Below are positions 46,881-56,393 of a stretch of 64,000 nucleotides of DNA, piece after piece. Positions within the stretch are counted from its first letter, which is position 1. Each line of letters opens with the position of its first letter. Location: the NCBI RefSeq assembly GCF_007990245.1, contig NZ_BJWG01000006.1, forward strand, positions 62,001 to 126,000, in the 5' to 3' direction. Source of the DNA: Cellulomonas composti. Its GTDB lineage: Bacteria > Actinomycetota > Actinomycetes > Actinomycetales > Cellulomonadaceae. The notes below the pieces were generated by a model that worked only from the letters and a program-made list of their open reading frames with translations, ran no database searches and was not told the DNA's origin. Both the position numbers and the translations under genes were made by a program.

Positions 46881-48400
46881 GCCGCGACGTGAACGACGAA
46901 GTGAACGACGACGTGAACGGCGACGTGAACCGCGACGTGGAGCAGGCCGGCGACCTCGCCGGACGGGCCGCCCGTGGCGCGGCCGTCACGGTCATCGGGC
47001 TCGGCGCACGTCTGACGATCCAGGTCGGCAGCGTCGTCGTGCTCGCGCGGCTGCTCTCGCCGCACGACTACGGCGTCGTCGCGATGGTGCTCGCGATCGT
47101 CGGGGTCGGCGACCTGCTGCGCGACTTCGGCCTGAGCGCCGCCGCCGTGCAGGCCCCCCACCTGTCGAACGGCCAGCGCAACAACCTGTTCTGGACGAAC
47201 AGCGCGATCGGCCTCCTGCTCGGGGCCGTCACGTTCGTCGCCGCGGCGCCGATCGCCGCGTTCTACGACACCCCCGCGCTCGTACCCGTGACGCAGGCGC
47301 TGGCCGGGATGTTCCTGCTGGACGGGATGATGACGCAGTACCGCGCCTCGCTCGTGCGCGCGATGCGCTTCCGCGCGGTCGCGTTCGTGGACGTGCTCTC
47401 GCCCGCTGCGGCGCTGGTCGCCGCGATCGTGTTCGCCGTGATCGGCGCGGGCTACTGGGCGCTCGTCGCGCAGCAGCTCACGGGCGCGGCCGTCGGGCTC
47501 GTCGCGTTCGCGATCGTCGGGCGCTGGCTGCCGGGGCGGTTCGACCGCAAGGCGCCCATGCGGCACCTGTACTCGTTCGGCGGCTACCTGCTCGGGTCCC
47601 AGCTCATCGGCTACCTCGCCAACAACATCGACTCCATGACGATCGGGCACCGCTTCGGCCCGACCCCGCTGGGCCTGTACAACCGCGCGTTCCAGCTCCT
47701 GATGAACCCGCTGAACCAGGTTCGCGCACCCTCCACGACCGTCGCGCTGCCCGTGCTCTCGCGCGCGGGCACGACCCCGCAGTTCGACCGGATCGTGCGG
47801 GCCGGCCAGCTCACGCTCGCCTACCCCGTCGCGATCGGCCTGGCGATCCTCATCGGCATCGCGCACCCCACGGTCGAGATCCTGCTGGGCGACGCGTGGG
47901 CGCAGGTCCCGCCGATCCTGCGGCTGCTCGCGGTCGCGGGCATCTTCCAGACGCTCTCGTACGTCGGCTACTGGGTCTACCTCGCGCGGGGGCTGACCCG
48001 CCAGCTGCTGCAGTACTCGACCGTCTCTGCGGTCATCCGGATCACGTGCGTGCTCGTCGGGAGCTTCTGGGGCGTCGTCGGCGTCGCCGCCGGGTACGCG
48101 ATCGCGCCGATGATCGCGTGGCCGCTGTCGCTGTGGTGGCTGAACCGGCTCACGCCGTTCCCGGTCGCGGCGCTCTACCGCGGTGCGGGCCGCTCGCTGA
48201 CGATCGGAGCGGTCGCGGGGCTGGCGTCCGCCGGTGCGGCCTGGTGCCTGCGGGACGGGTCGCCGTGGCTGCAGGTCGCTGCCGGACTGCTCGCCGGACT
48301 GGGCGCCGCGGCCCTGCTCGCGCTCGCGCCGCCGTTCCGCCGCGACGTCGCCACGCTGCGCGCCGCGGTCACTGCGGCGCTGCGTCGGCCTCGCGGCTGA
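46877..48400 (+). CDS. Polysaccharide flippase (Wzx/MOP superfamily)
   Basis: The 507-residue protein has about fourteen membrane helices and begins its fold with LAGRAARGAAVTVIGLGARLTIQVGSVVVLARLLSPHDYGVVAM, the entry of polysaccharide transporters of the MOP group; FGGYLLGSQLIGYLANNIDSMTIGHRFG is a further conserved stretch. It flips lipid-linked repeat units outward. The first 22 residues hold a DVN repeat (see the repeat at 46883). Its 3' end overlaps the convergent glycosyltransferase gene by 32 bases. It is the last gene of the pyruvyl transferase/FrhB/flippase unit. Confidence 0.9.
   Translation: MSRDVNDEVNDDVNGDVNRDVEQAGDLAGRAARGAAVTVIGLGARLTIQVGSVVVLARLLSPHDYGVVAMVLAIVGVGDLLRDFGLSAAAVQAPHLSNGQRNNLFWTNSAIGLLLGAVTFVAAAPIAAFYDTPALVPVTQALAGMFLLDGMMTQYRASLVRAMRFRAVAFVDVLSPAAALVAAIVFAVIGAGYWALVAQQLTGAAVGLVAFAIVGRWLPGRFDRKAPMRHLYSFGGYLLGSQLIGYLANNIDSMTIGHRFGPTPLGLYNRAFQLLMNPLNQVRAPSTTVALPVLSRAGTTPQFDRIVRAGQLTLAYPVAIGLAILIGIAHPTVEILLGDAWAQVPPILRLLAVAGIFQTLSYVGYWVYLARGLTRQLLQYSTVSAVIRITCVLVGSFWGVVGVAAGYAIAPMIAWPLSLWWLNRLTPFPVAALYRGAGRSLTIGAVAGLASAGAAWCLRDGSPWLQVAAGLLAGLGAAALLALAPPFRRDVATLRAAVTAALRRPRG
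46883..46942 (+). repeat. 12-bp coding repeat in the flippase N-terminus
   Basis: Five in-frame units of about 12 bp around GACGTGAAC encode RDVN, DEVN, DDVN, GDVN, RDVE before the first helix. Unit number could vary by slippage without breaking the frame. Confidence 0.75.
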
Positions 48401-49349
48401 CCGGCGCAGGACGGCCGTACTCGACCACGACGTGCCCGAACGCTCCGCCGAGCATCCCGACCCCCCGCTGCACGTTGCGACGCCCGACGAGCCGTGCGAC
48501 CTGCGATCCGGTCAGCGCGCCGCGCGCGATGCGCACCCCGCCGCCGATCATCCGCACCCCGCCGCGTGCCAGGAACCGCGCACGCACGACGACGCGCCCG
48601 AGCCGGCCCGGGGTCGCCGCGACCTCCGCGCGGGCGGCCGAGTTGCCGCTGCGCCGCGCCCGCGCCAGGATCCACCGCGGCGTCGCGCGATCGGCCGGCA
48701 CGTGGTCGACGACAACCGCCTCGTCGCACCACACGAGCCGCCCGCCGCGGCGCGCGAGCGTGCGGGTGAACAGCGTGTCGCTGCCGCCGCTGAGCCCGAA
48801 CCGCTCGTCGAACGTCACCTCGAGCGCGCGCACCTGGGCCAGGTCGAGCAGGAGGTTGTTGGTCGCCGCGACGTCCACGGGGGTCCCGGTCGGCAGGCGC
48901 CGGCGCTCGAAGAACCGGCCTTCGGACACCCACGGCTCGACCTGCCCGGCGAACTCGGACACCACCGCACCGACGACCGCCGCCGGCCGCGAGCGCTCGT
49001 GCTCGGCGAGCAGCGCGCGCAGCCAGCCGGGTTCGGGCGTCTCGTCGTCGTCGACGAACACCAGCAGGTCGGCGTCCCCCACCTCGGCGAGCGCGCGGTT
49101 GCGGCCGGCGGCGATGCCCGGGCGGGGCTCGTGCACGTACCGCACGGCGTCGTCGTCGAGTCCCTGCACCCACACCCGCGCCGAGGCGTCGGGGTCGTTG
49201 TCCACGACGAGCAGGCTCGCGCCCACCTCCGCGGCCTGCGCGAGGAACGCCGGCGCCGCCACGGCGAGGTCGTCGGGCCTGCGGTAGGTGAGCATCGCCA
49301 CCACCGTGCGCACCGGACCGACCGTGCGCATCGGACCCACCGTGCTCAT
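48369..49349 (-). CDS. Glycosyltransferase family 2
   Basis: The 326-residue GT-A protein has VVAMLTYRRPDDLAVAAPAFLAQ (start of the fold), LLVVDNDPDAS, HEPRPGIAAGRNRALAEVGDADLLVFVDDDETPEPGW with the DDD metal site near residue 100, and FDERFGLSGGSDTLFTRTLARRG. About 90 basic C-terminal residues follow. The ATG at 49349 lies in an ATGA overlap with the upstream glycosyltransferase stop; a second ATG six codons in is also possible. It adds a sugar to the lipid-linked repeat unit; donor unknown. Confidence 0.9.
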   Translation of the reverse strand: MSTVGPMRTVGPVRTVVAMLTYRRPDDLAVAAPAFLAQAAEVGASLLVVDNDPDASARVWVQGLDDDAVRYVHEPRPGIAAGRNRALAEVGDADLLVFVDDDETPEPGWLRALLAEHERSRPAAVVGAVVSEFAGQVEPWVSEGRFFERRRLPTGTPVDVAATNNLLLDLAQVRALEVTFDERFGLSGGSDTLFTRTLARRGGRLVWCDEAVVVDHVPADRATPRWILARARRSGNSAARAEVAATPGRLGRVVVRARFLARGGVRMIGGGVRIARGALTGSQVARLVGRRNVQRGVGMLGGAFGHVVVEYGRPAPVSREADAAPQ

Positions 49350-50407
49350 CGGGCCACCCGTCCCCGCGCCAGCTCCAGCGCGTCGCGGTACGCCGCCAGG
49401 TGCCCGTCCGCGACGACCGGCCACGTCCGCGCCGACAGGTCGGGCGGCGCGGGGTGCGGGTCGGCGCGCACCGCCTCGAGCGCGCGCCGGATCGCGTCCG
49501 CCGACACGTCGCCGTCGTACTGCTGCACCCACCGCTCGCCGACCTCGTGCGCCAGGTCGGTGTTCACGTCCGTGCGGGGCGCGAGCACCGGGCGCCCGAG
49601 CGAGAGCGCGAGCAGCAGCGCACCCGAGTTGTGCATGCGGCGGTACGGCAGCACGACGAGCTCGGCGGACGTCAGCCGCTCGACGAGCGCGGTGTCGTCG
49701 AGATAGCGCAGGTCGAGCACGACGCGCGGGTCCGCGGCGGCACGCTGCTCGAGCACGCGCCGGGTCTCGTCGTCCGCGGGACTGCCCGCCACGACGAGCC
49801 GCAGCCCCGGATCGGGCATCGTGGCGACCACGTCGAGCAGGTCCTCGACCCCCTTGTAGGGGCGGATCAGGCCGACGTACGCGATCGTCCCCGGGACCAC
49901 CTCGGCGCGCGGACGGTCCGCGAACCACGCGACGTAGTCCCCGTGCGGCACGGTCGTCACGCGCGCCTCGTCGGGCACCGGCGTCCGGTCCGTGAGGCGG
50001 ATCCACCACGCCGTACGGGCGTCGCACGAGCGCAGCACCGCGGCGCTCGCGCGGTCCGGCTCCTCGTGCGGGGCGAGGTTGTGCACCGTGCGCACCAGCA
50101 CACGACCTCGGCTCGACGCACGGCGCACCGCGAGCGCGAACAGCACGCACGCAGCCAGGTGCCGCACCCGGCTGCGCCGCTCGACGACCACCTCGGGCCA
50201 GTGCACGTGCAGCACGTCGAAGGGCTCGAGAAGCGCGGCGCGCCAGGAGAACGTGCGCACGTCCGCGCTCGCACCGAGCGCGTCACGCAGCTGGACGAGG
50301 TACGGGTTCGTCGTGGTGCGCGGCGTGCGGAACGACTGCAGGACGCGCAACCGGGGCTGCACGTCGGACCGCGCGCGGGACTGCGCCGTGACTGCCACCC
50401 GCACCAC
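49346..50407 (-). CDS. Glycosyltransferase, GT-B type (GumK/GT4-like)
   Basis: The 353-residue protein has two Rossmann-like halves. The first carries RVLQSFRTPRTTTNPYLVQL, DVLHVHWPEVVVE and VRTVHNLAPHE. The second carries TIAYVGLIRPYKGVEDLLDVV, LVVAGSPADDETRRVLEQ and the C-terminal VVLPYRRMHNSGALLLALSLGRPVLAP, which contains the nucleotide-sugar site. The upstream 160 bp contain one TTCACCC word and a divergent gene. Transfer of a hexose to a growing repeat unit is likely; the donor is unknown. Confidence 0.85.
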   Translation of the reverse strand: MVRVAVTAQSRARSDVQPRLRVLQSFRTPRTTTNPYLVQLRDALGASADVRTFSWRAALLEPFDVLHVHWPEVVVERRSRVRHLAACVLFALAVRRASSRGRVLVRTVHNLAPHEEPDRASAAVLRSCDARTAWWIRLTDRTPVPDEARVTTVPHGDYVAWFADRPRAEVVPGTIAYVGLIRPYKGVEDLLDVVATMPDPGLRLVVAGSPADDETRRVLEQRAAADPRVVLDLRYLDDTALVERLTSAELVVLPYRRMHNSGALLLALSLGRPVLAPRTDVNTDLAHEVGERWVQQYDGDVSADAIRRALEAVRADPHPAPPDLSARTWPVVADGHLAAYRDALELARGRVAR

Positions 50408-50454
50408 CCCGCCCCGGGTCCACGTGCGGCTCCCGCACGCCTCCTGCCTGGCGG

Positions 50455-50461
50455 TTCACCC
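50455..50461 (-). promoter_or_regulatory. Single TTCACCC word upstream of divergent glycosyltransferases
   Basis: TTCACCC is followed at once by TGTCCG, and CGGACA lies at 50476-50481, giving an inverted TGTCCG/CGGACA pair. A degenerate copy TTCCACCC lies at 50524. The words match those in other intergenic regions of the locus. Confidence 0.35.
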
Positions 50462-50569
50462 TGTCCGCCCCGGTCCGGACAGTACCCGCTGGGCTAGCAT
50501 CCGTGCAGTCCACCGTGTCCGATTCCACCCGGTACCGGGCCCGGTCCCACCCCCGACCGGAGGTCGCTC

Positions 50570-51529
50570 GTGAGCGCACCGATCCCGGCGCATGCCGCCG
50601 TGCTCGTGGTGAGCCACCGCTCGAGCGACCTGTTGGCCCGGCACCTGGCCGCGACGGTCGACGGGCTCGACGCCGACGTCGTCGTGGTGGACAACTCGCC
50701 GGACGACGACGAACGCTCGGCGACCGTCGCGCTCGGCGCGAGCCGCGGCTGGCACGTCGTCGAGTCGCCCAACGACGGCTTCGGTGCGGGCGTGAACCTC
50801 GCCGCCCGGCACGCGCTCGCGCGCGGCGCACGCTCGCTGCTCATGGTCAACCCCGACCTCTCGCTGTCGTCGTCGACAGCAGCCGCGCTGCTCGCGGACG
50901 TGCGGGCCAGGCCGGACACGCTCGTCGCGCCCGTGGTGCTGCGCGCGGACGGGAGCACGTGGTTCTCCGGCGGGACGCTCGACCTCGGCCTCGGTCGGAC
51001 CCGGGCGACCGGCACCGCGGGCGACGACGACGTGGCGTGGCTCTCCGGCGCGTGCCTCGCGGTCTCCGACGACGCATGGCAGCTCCTGGCCGGGTTCGAC
51101 GAGCGCTACTTCCTGTACTGGGAGGACGTCGACCTGTCCTGGCGTGCGCGGGCCGCCGGCCTCCGTCTCGCGGTGCGGCGTGACCTGACGACGATGCACG
51201 AGGTCGGTGGCACGCAGGAGCACGCCGGTTCGCGGCGACGTTCCGACATGTACTACGAGCAGAACTGCCGCAACCGCCTGATGTTCGCGGCCCACCACCT
51301 CGACGGCGCCGGACGCCGGCGGTGGTCGCGGCACTCGATCGGCTGGGGGCGCGCCGTGGTGCTCCGCGGTGGCCGGCGTCAGCTCCTGCGCGGCCCCGGA
51401 CCGCTGCTCGCGGTCACGCGCGGCACGCTGTCGGGCCTGCGCTACGCCCGGCGTCGTCGGCCGGCGTGGCCGCTCGACGCGACCGGCGCCACGGGCGCGG
51501 CCCGCGCGGCCACCGGCGAGGTCGGATGA
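50570..51529 (+). CDS. Glycosyltransferase family 2 (rhamnosyltransferase-like)
   Basis: The 319-residue GT2 protein resembles WbbL-type rhamnosyltransferases. HAAVLVVSHRSSDLLARHL opens the fold, then VVVVDNSPDDDE, NDGFGAGVNLAARHALARGA, LLMVNPDLSLS in place of the DxD site, WLSGACLAVSDDAWQLLAGFDERYFLYWEDVDLSWRARAAG with the catalytic acid pair, and TMHEVGGT. GTG 50570 follows CGGAGG by six bases. The stop overlaps the start of the next glycosyltransferase (ATGA), so the two are made together. Confidence 0.9.
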   Translation: MSAPIPAHAAVLVVSHRSSDLLARHLAATVDGLDADVVVVDNSPDDDERSATVALGASRGWHVVESPNDGFGAGVNLAARHALARGARSLLMVNPDLSLSSSTAAALLADVRARPDTLVAPVVLRADGSTWFSGGTLDLGLGRTRATGTAGDDDVAWLSGACLAVSDDAWQLLAGFDERYFLYWEDVDLSWRARAAGLRLAVRRDLTTMHEVGGTQEHAGSRRRSDMYYEQNCRNRLMFAAHHLDGAGRRRWSRHSIGWGRAVVLRGGRRQLLRGPGPLLAVTRGTLSGLRYARRRRPAWPLDATGATGAARAATGEVG

Positions 51530-52692
51530 CGCCCGCCCGCCACCTCGTCGTGGCACATCCGTCCACCGAGCTCTACGGCGCGGACCAGCAGATGCTCGAG
51601 TCGCTGACCGCCGCCGTGGACGGCGGCTGGCGCGTGACGCTCGTGCTGCCGGGACCCGGTCCGCTCGCCGAGCGCGGCGCCGCCCGGGGCGCACGCGTCG
51701 TCGTCGCGTCGTTCCCCGTGCTGCGCAAGTCGCTGCTCTCGCCACGCGGGCTCGTCGGGCTCGCGGCGGCGAGCGCGCGTGCGATGTGGCGTGCCGCGCG
51801 GTGGCTGCGCCGGGAGGGTGCCGACGCCCTCTACGTGAGCACCGTGACCATCCCGTCGTGGCTGTTCGCGGCGCGCCTCGCCCGGGTGCCCGTGCTGTGC
51901 CACGTGCACGAGGCCGAGTCGGACCAGTCGCGCTTCGTCACCGCGGGCCTCACCGCGCCGTTGCTCGTGGCGAACCGCATCATGTCCAACAGCGCCGCGG
52001 CCCGGGACGCGCTCGCGCGGGTCTTCGGGCGTCTCGGCGAGCGCACGCGCGTCGTCCCGAACGGCGTTCCCGGGCCGCCGGCCGGCCCGGTGCCCGCCCG
52101 CGTCGCCGCCGACGACGACCTGCGGCTCGTGCTCGTCGGGCGCCTGTCGCCGCGCAAGGGCACCGACGTCGCGGTCGAGGCGGTCGGGCTGCTCGTGCGG
52201 GAGGGTCTCGACGTGCGGCTGCGGCTCGCGGGCAGCACGTTCGACGGCTACGAGTGGTTCGAGGACGAGCTGCGGACGCGCATCGACGCGCTCGGGCTCG
52301 CGGATCGCGTGACGCTCCTCGGCTTCGTGCACCCGCCGTGGGCGGAGCTCGCGGGTGCGGACGTCGCCCTGGTGCCGTCACGGGTCGAGCCGTTCGGGAA
52401 CACCGCGGTCGAGGCCATGCTGGCCGGACGCGCCGTGGTCGCCTCCGCTGCTCAGGGGCTGCTCGAGGTGGTGCACGACGAGCGCACGGGCCTGCTCGTG
52501 GCTCCCGGTGACGCCGCCGCGCTCGCGGACGCGCTGCGCCGGCTGCACGAGGACCGCGCGCTGCGCGCACGACTCGCCGCGGCAGGCCGGGCCGACGCGC
52601 TCGACCGGTTCAGCACGGCGCGCTACGCGTCCGTCGTGCGCGACGAGCTGGATGCGCTCGTCGCCGGACGGCCCGTCAGGTCCGCTGCGTGA
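51526..52692 (+). CDS. Glycosyltransferase family 4
   Basis: The 388-residue GT-B enzyme has the acceptor half with [17 protein letters not shown] and [10 protein letters not shown]. The donor half is [70 protein letters not shown] and the E(x7)E site within [11 protein letters not shown]. It is typical of GT4 enzymes using nucleotide sugars. ATG 51526 overlaps the previous stop by four bases. Its own 3' end overlaps the convergent beta-helix gene by 17 bases. Confidence 0.92.
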   Translation: MTPARHLVVAHPSTELYGADQQMLESLTAAVDGGWRVTLVLPGPGPLAERGAARGARVVVASFPVLRKSLLSPRGLVGLAAASARAMWRAARWLRREGADALYVSTVTIPSWLFAARLARVPVLCHVHEAESDQSRFVTAGLTAPLLVANRIMSNSAAARDALARVFGRLGERTRVVPNGVPGPPAGPVPARVAADDDLRLVLVGRLSPRKGTDVAVEAVGLLVREGLDVRLRLAGSTFDGYEWFEDELRTRIDALGLADRVTLLGFVHPPWAELAGADVALVPSRVEPFGNTAVEAMLAGRAVVASAAQGLLEVVHDERTGLLVAPGDAAALADALRRLHEDRALRARLAAAGRADALDRFSTARYASVVRDELDALVAGRPVRSAA

Positions 52693-54124
52693 CCGTGACC
52701 GCCGCGCCCGACTCCCACGTGTTCTTGCTCAGCGAGAGCAGCGGGATCGTGCCGGAGTCGGCGATGATCGCGCAGTTCTTGAACACCTGCGTCGGCAGGA
52801 ACTCGTTCTGGCGGATCACGACGCCGGCGATCGAGCCGTAGGACTTCTCCGCGAGGTTCACCGAGCACGCGCCGCCGCCGATGGTGTTGCCCGTGAGCTC
52901 CAGACCGCTGACCTTGCCCTGGTCCTGCGTCACCATCACGGCGGCGTTGTGCGTGTCCTCGAGCGTGTTGCGCAGCAGCCTGATGTTGCTGCCGATCGAG
53001 ATCTGCACGTTGTCGTCGTGCGTCGCGTTACCGCCGTTCGTCGGGTCCGACGTGTAGTAGATGTTGTCGTGCAGCCACGAGTCCTGCACCAGCACGTTGC
53101 TCCCGGTGATCATGAGCTGGTCCACCACGGTGTGCATGTTCACCCTGGTCAGCGTGAAGTCGTGCCCGATGATCGCGCGGACGTAAGGCGAACGCTCGGC
53201 CGCGTAGATCTCCGAGTCCTCGATCGTGACACTGGCCCCCGGCATCACCATCACGAGGCCGAGGCTCGACGTCAGGTGGCGACCCGAGATCACGGTCCGC
53301 TTGATCACGACGTCCTTCGCGGTCACGCGGACGAACCCCCGGACGTCGAGCGCATCGACGACGGTGCCGTCCTTGCTGATCGTGAGGTCACCCTGGTGGA
53401 CCGTCAGCTTGGTGCCCGCCGGGACGCCCGTGTTCGACGGGCCGGGAATCTTCCCCGGCGTCGGGGCCGGGGCCGGCGTGGGGGTGGGCGTGGGCGTGGG
53501 GGTGGGCGTCGGCGTCGGCTTGGGGGTCGGCGTCGGGGTCGGCTTGGGGGTCGGCGTCGGCGTGGGGGTCGGCGTCGGCTTGGGCGTCGCGGTCGGCGTC
53601 GGCTTGGGCGTCGCGGTCGGCGTCGGCGTCGGCGTGGTGGCGCTCGGCGTCGGCGTCGGCGTGGCGCCGGGCGCGGTCGGCCCCGTGTACGTCGCGAGGC
53701 GGATGGTCACGCTCACGCTCGCGTCCTCGTTGTGCACGACCATCCGGCGACCGGCGCCCTTGACGTCCAGCGCCACGCTGGCGTAGCCGACCTTCAGGGT
53801 CGGCGTGACGAGCTGTGGCTTGGCCGTGCAGGCCGCCGTCGCGGTCGACCCGGGGCACAGCGACAGGCGCGCCGGGCGCCAGGCGCCGCTGCCGGCCACG
53901 ACGAGGGAGACAGCCGTGGCATCGGACGGGATGGGCAGAGCCACGACGATCGAGGCGCTGGGACGGATCACCGTCGAGGTCAGGAGGCGCTGATCCAGCC
54001 GGTACGTGTCGGCCGACTGCGCCGAGAGTGGCTGCGAGACGACGAGTACACCGGTCAGGACGCCGACGACTCCGCCCGCCAGCACCGCTCTCCACCCACG
54101 TCCGCGCGCGCTTCTCGTCGCCAT
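52676..54124 (-). CDS. Secreted parallel beta-helix protein with Pro/Thr linker
   Basis: The 482-residue protein begins with a signal peptide (about 40 residues, ending SAQSA). A region of about 115 residues follows ([23 protein letters not shown]), then a linker of repeated PTPTPK units (about residues 158-223). The right-handed parallel beta-helix runs from about 230 to the end: [62 protein letters not shown] and GGACSVNL. This part is paralogous to the C-terminus of the protein at 58666. Pectate-lyase-like helices often cleave or bind acidic polysaccharides; here a polymer lyase or processing role is inferred. Confidence 0.85.
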   Translation of the reverse strand: MATRSARGRGWRAVLAGGVVGVLTGVLVVSQPLSAQSADTYRLDQRLLTSTVIRPSASIVVALPIPSDATAVSLVVAGSGAWRPARLSLCPGSTATAACTAKPQLVTPTLKVGYASVALDVKGAGRRMVVHNEDASVSVTIRLATYTGPTAPGATPTPTPSATTPTPTPTATPKPTPTATPKPTPTPTPTPTPKPTPTPTPKPTPTPTPTPTPTPTPAPAPTPGKIPGPSNTGVPAGTKLTVHQGDLTISKDGTVVDALDVRGFVRVTAKDVVIKRTVISGRHLTSSLGLVMVMPGASVTIEDSEIYAAERSPYVRAIIGHDFTLTRVNMHTVVDQLMITGSNVLVQDSWLHDNIYYTSDPTNGGNATHDDNVQISIGSNIRLLRNTLEDTHNAAVMVTQDQGKVSGLELTGNTIGGGACSVNLAEKSYGSIAGVVIRQNEFLPTQVFKNCAIIADSGTIPLLSLSKNTWESGAAVTVTQRT

Positions 54125-54275
54125 ACAGCTTCTCCCGGATGCCGGCGCCACGGGTTGCGTCGCCTCTGCTGCAGGGAGCCTAGGGGTACGGCCGAACGGG
54201 TGACAGCAGCAGGACGCTCCAGGTAACGAAACGGACACGACAGGGCGAATGCGAAGAGGTCGCCCCACCTGCGAG

Positions 54276-54303
54276 TTCACCCCGGCGGATGAACTTTCAC
54301 CCG
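54276..54303 (-). promoter_or_regulatory. TTCACCC direct-repeat pair upstream of the beta-helix gene
   Basis: TTCACCCC (54276-54283) and TTCACCCG (54296-54303) are 20 bp apart, 152-179 bp before the start, with CGGACA at 54232-54237. Confidence 0.5.
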
Positions 54304-54343
54304 TTCGGATGTGATCTTGGACACACTCGAACGGGTCGCGGCG

Positions 54344-55114
54344 CTACTCGGCGTCTCCGGTCGAGCTGAGCTCGCGGTACCACTTGACCGCTGCCGCGCA
54401 GGTGAACAGGCCTGTCGCGACGACGACGAAGCCGTACACGGCGACGAACGCGACCGGCACGCCGAGCAGCAGGAAGCTCCAGCACAGGACGCCGTAGTCG
54501 GTCGGGATCACGAGCACCGACCGCAGCCAGGCCGCTCGCCCGGCGGCCGGCGCGAGCGGCACGGTGCCGCGCGCGCGTCGCAGCTGCTCGGTCAGGATCA
54601 TCCCGAAGAACAGCACGCTCCCGACGACCGCGTGGACGAGCGGCAGCGCGAGCCAGCCGATCGAGACGACGTCGAACCGGTACAGCCCGACCGCGAGCGC
54701 GATCGGCAGCGTGACCACCTTCGTCGCGTCGACCATGTGGTCGAGCCACTCTCCTGCCGGGCTGCCCGTGCCGGTCAGTCGCGCGACCTGTCCGTCGGCG
54801 GAGTCGAGCGCGTAGCCCAGGACGAGCAGGGCAGTCACCGCGGCACCGAGCCCGAAGGACGGCGACACCGTCGCGAGCAGCGCGATGCCGGCGAACGTCG
54901 CGAGCGCGCTCAGGCCGGTCACCTGGTTCGGCGTCAGGCCGCGACCGTACGCCCACGCGGCGAGCAGCCGTCCGAGCCGACGGTTCACGAAGCGGGAGTA
55001 CGCGGGTGCGCCGCGTGCCGCGTGCTTCTGCGCGTCGGCAAGCCGCCGGACCGTGACCTGGTACGGCTCGCGCACCCGCCCGGCCCGAGAGCTGCGGCGG
55101 TCGAGATCAGTCAT
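54344..55114 (-). CDS. CDP-alcohol phosphatidyltransferase family protein
   Basis: The 256-residue membrane enzyme has the CDP-alcohol signature DSADGQVARL (about residues 104-113) followed by GEWLDHMVDATK. This gives the D-x2-D-G-x2-A-R...G-x3-D-x3-D set with all acidic ligands present. Six helices are likely. The first 70 residues are basic and cytoplasmic (AQKHAARGAPAYSRFVNRRLG). It transfers a phosphoalcohol from a CDP donor, or a diacyl-type group to an alcohol. A TagD-like enzyme in the locus could supply the CDP donor. Its 5' end overlaps the upstream glycosyltransferase stop by eight bases. Confidence 0.87.
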   Translation of the reverse strand: MTDLDRRSSRAGRVREPYQVTVRRLADAQKHAARGAPAYSRFVNRRLGRLLAAWAYGRGLTPNQVTGLSALATFAGIALLATVSPSFGLGAAVTALLVLGYALDSADGQVARLTGTGSPAGEWLDHMVDATKVVTLPIALAVGLYRFDVVSIGWLALPLVHAVVGSVLFFGMILTEQLRRARGTVPLAPAAGRAAWLRSVLVIPTDYGVLCWSFLLLGVPVAFVAVYGFVVVATGLFTCAAAVKWYRELSSTGDAE

Positions 55115-56324
55115 CGGCGGTCACCGGTTCCGCGCCCACGGGGCGGTCGTCGAGCACCCCGGCAGCGTGCGGCCGGCGGCGCGCGCGCTGCGGCCCGGGC
55201 ACACGGCGGGCCGCGAGATCGGCCGCCAGGACCGCGTACCCCTGCGCGACGTCGTCCCAGTCGTACTGCCGCGCGCGCTCCTGCAGCGCCCGGCCTCGGT
55301 CGGCAGTCCCGGCGGGATCGGCCTCAGCCGCCTCGACCTCGCGTGCGACGTCGGCCGGCGTCCGCACGTAGCGCCCGTCGTCGCCCAGGACGTCGCGGTT
55401 GAACGAGACGTCGAACGCGATCGTCGCGGTGCCCGCCCCGATCGCCCGCAGCAGGCTCGGGTTGGTCCCCCCGACGCTGTGACCGTGCAGGTACGTGCGC
55501 GCGTTCGCGTAGAGCTGGTCCAGCAGCGCGGCGTCCCACACGCCTCCGACGAGCCGCACACGCGGGTCGTCGCCCGCCGCGGCGTGCACGGCGCGGGTGT
55601 ACTCGTCGGCGTAGGGCGCCGACCCGACGACGACGAGCGGCAGGGTCGCGCCGCTCGCCACGAATCCTCGCACCAGCGGTTCGACGTGGTTCTCCGGCTC
55701 GAAACGCGCGACGAGCACGTGGAAGCCGCCGGGCTGCAGCCCGAGCTCGCCGAGCCGGTCGTGACCCGGCGCGGTCTGCACGGGCGCACCGTAGGACAGC
55801 AGTCGCGTGCCGACGCCGAACTCCTCGCGGTAGTACGCGGCGATGCCGGGGGCGTCCGCGATCAGCGCGTCCGACCAGCGCACCGCGAGCGCCTCCGCAC
55901 GGCGGTAGTACCGCCGGCCCGAGGGCCCCCACTTCGCACGCTTCCACTCGAGCCCGTCGACATGTGTGGCGACCGGGATCCGCGCGGCACGCAGGACCGG
56001 CAGCAGCGGGGAGTTCGCGGCGTTGAAGACGAATGCGGCGTCGGTGCGGTGCGCCGCGAGGTGCGCGACCGACAGCGCGGTGTGGCTCAGGGTCTCGAGC
56101 GAGCGCCGCCGCAGCGCGGGCAGCGTCACGCGCTCCATGCCGAGGTGGCGCGGCCCGTCGTCGGCGTCGGTGCCGGTGTCGGCGTGCCGGCAGTACACGA
56201 CGACGCGGTGCCCGTCGCGCACGAGCCGCCGCCCGATCTCCTCGATCGCGGTCTCGAAGCCGCCGTAGCGTGCGGGCACGCCGCGCGTGCCGACCATCGC
56301 AATCGACAGGGGCCCGTCAGGCAC
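55107..56324 (-). CDS. Glycosyltransferase with DUF1972 N-terminus (rhamnosyltransferase-like)
   Basis: The 405-residue GT-B protein begins SIAMVGTRGVPARYGGFETAIEEIGRRL, the signature of DUF1972-type transferases, often the first transferases after the priming enzyme. VATHVDGLEWKRAKWG (about residue 120), LLVARFEPENHV-like FHVLVARFEPENHVEPLV and LHGHSVGGTNPSLLRAIGAG complete the donor half. It starts GTG at 56324. It lies 69 bp downstream of the priming transferase in the same direction, so it probably adds the second sugar. Confidence 0.9.
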   Translation of the reverse strand: MPDGPLSIAMVGTRGVPARYGGFETAIEEIGRRLVRDGHRVVVYCRHADTGTDADDGPRHLGMERVTLPALRRRSLETLSHTALSVAHLAAHRTDAAFVFNAANSPLLPVLRAARIPVATHVDGLEWKRAKWGPSGRRYYRRAEALAVRWSDALIADAPGIAAYYREEFGVGTRLLSYGAPVQTAPGHDRLGELGLQPGGFHVLVARFEPENHVEPLVRGFVASGATLPLVVVGSAPYADEYTRAVHAAAGDDPRVRLVGGVWDAALLDQLYANARTYLHGHSVGGTNPSLLRAIGAGTATIAFDVSFNRDVLGDDGRYVRTPADVAREVEAAEADPAGTADRGRALQERARQYDWDDVAQGYAVLAADLAARRVPGPQRARRRPHAAGVLDDRPVGAEPVTADD

Positions 56325-56393
56325 GCCTCTCCCTTCGGTCGTTCGGTCCCGCCGGCCCCTGGGCGCCCGCGTCGGTCGGCGTCCTCGCCACGT

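Noticed and set aside
53455..53650. GT-rich repeat block resembling a satellite or CRISPR-like array.
   Set aside because: It is the coding sequence of the PTPTPK linker of the beta-helix protein, in frame throughout.
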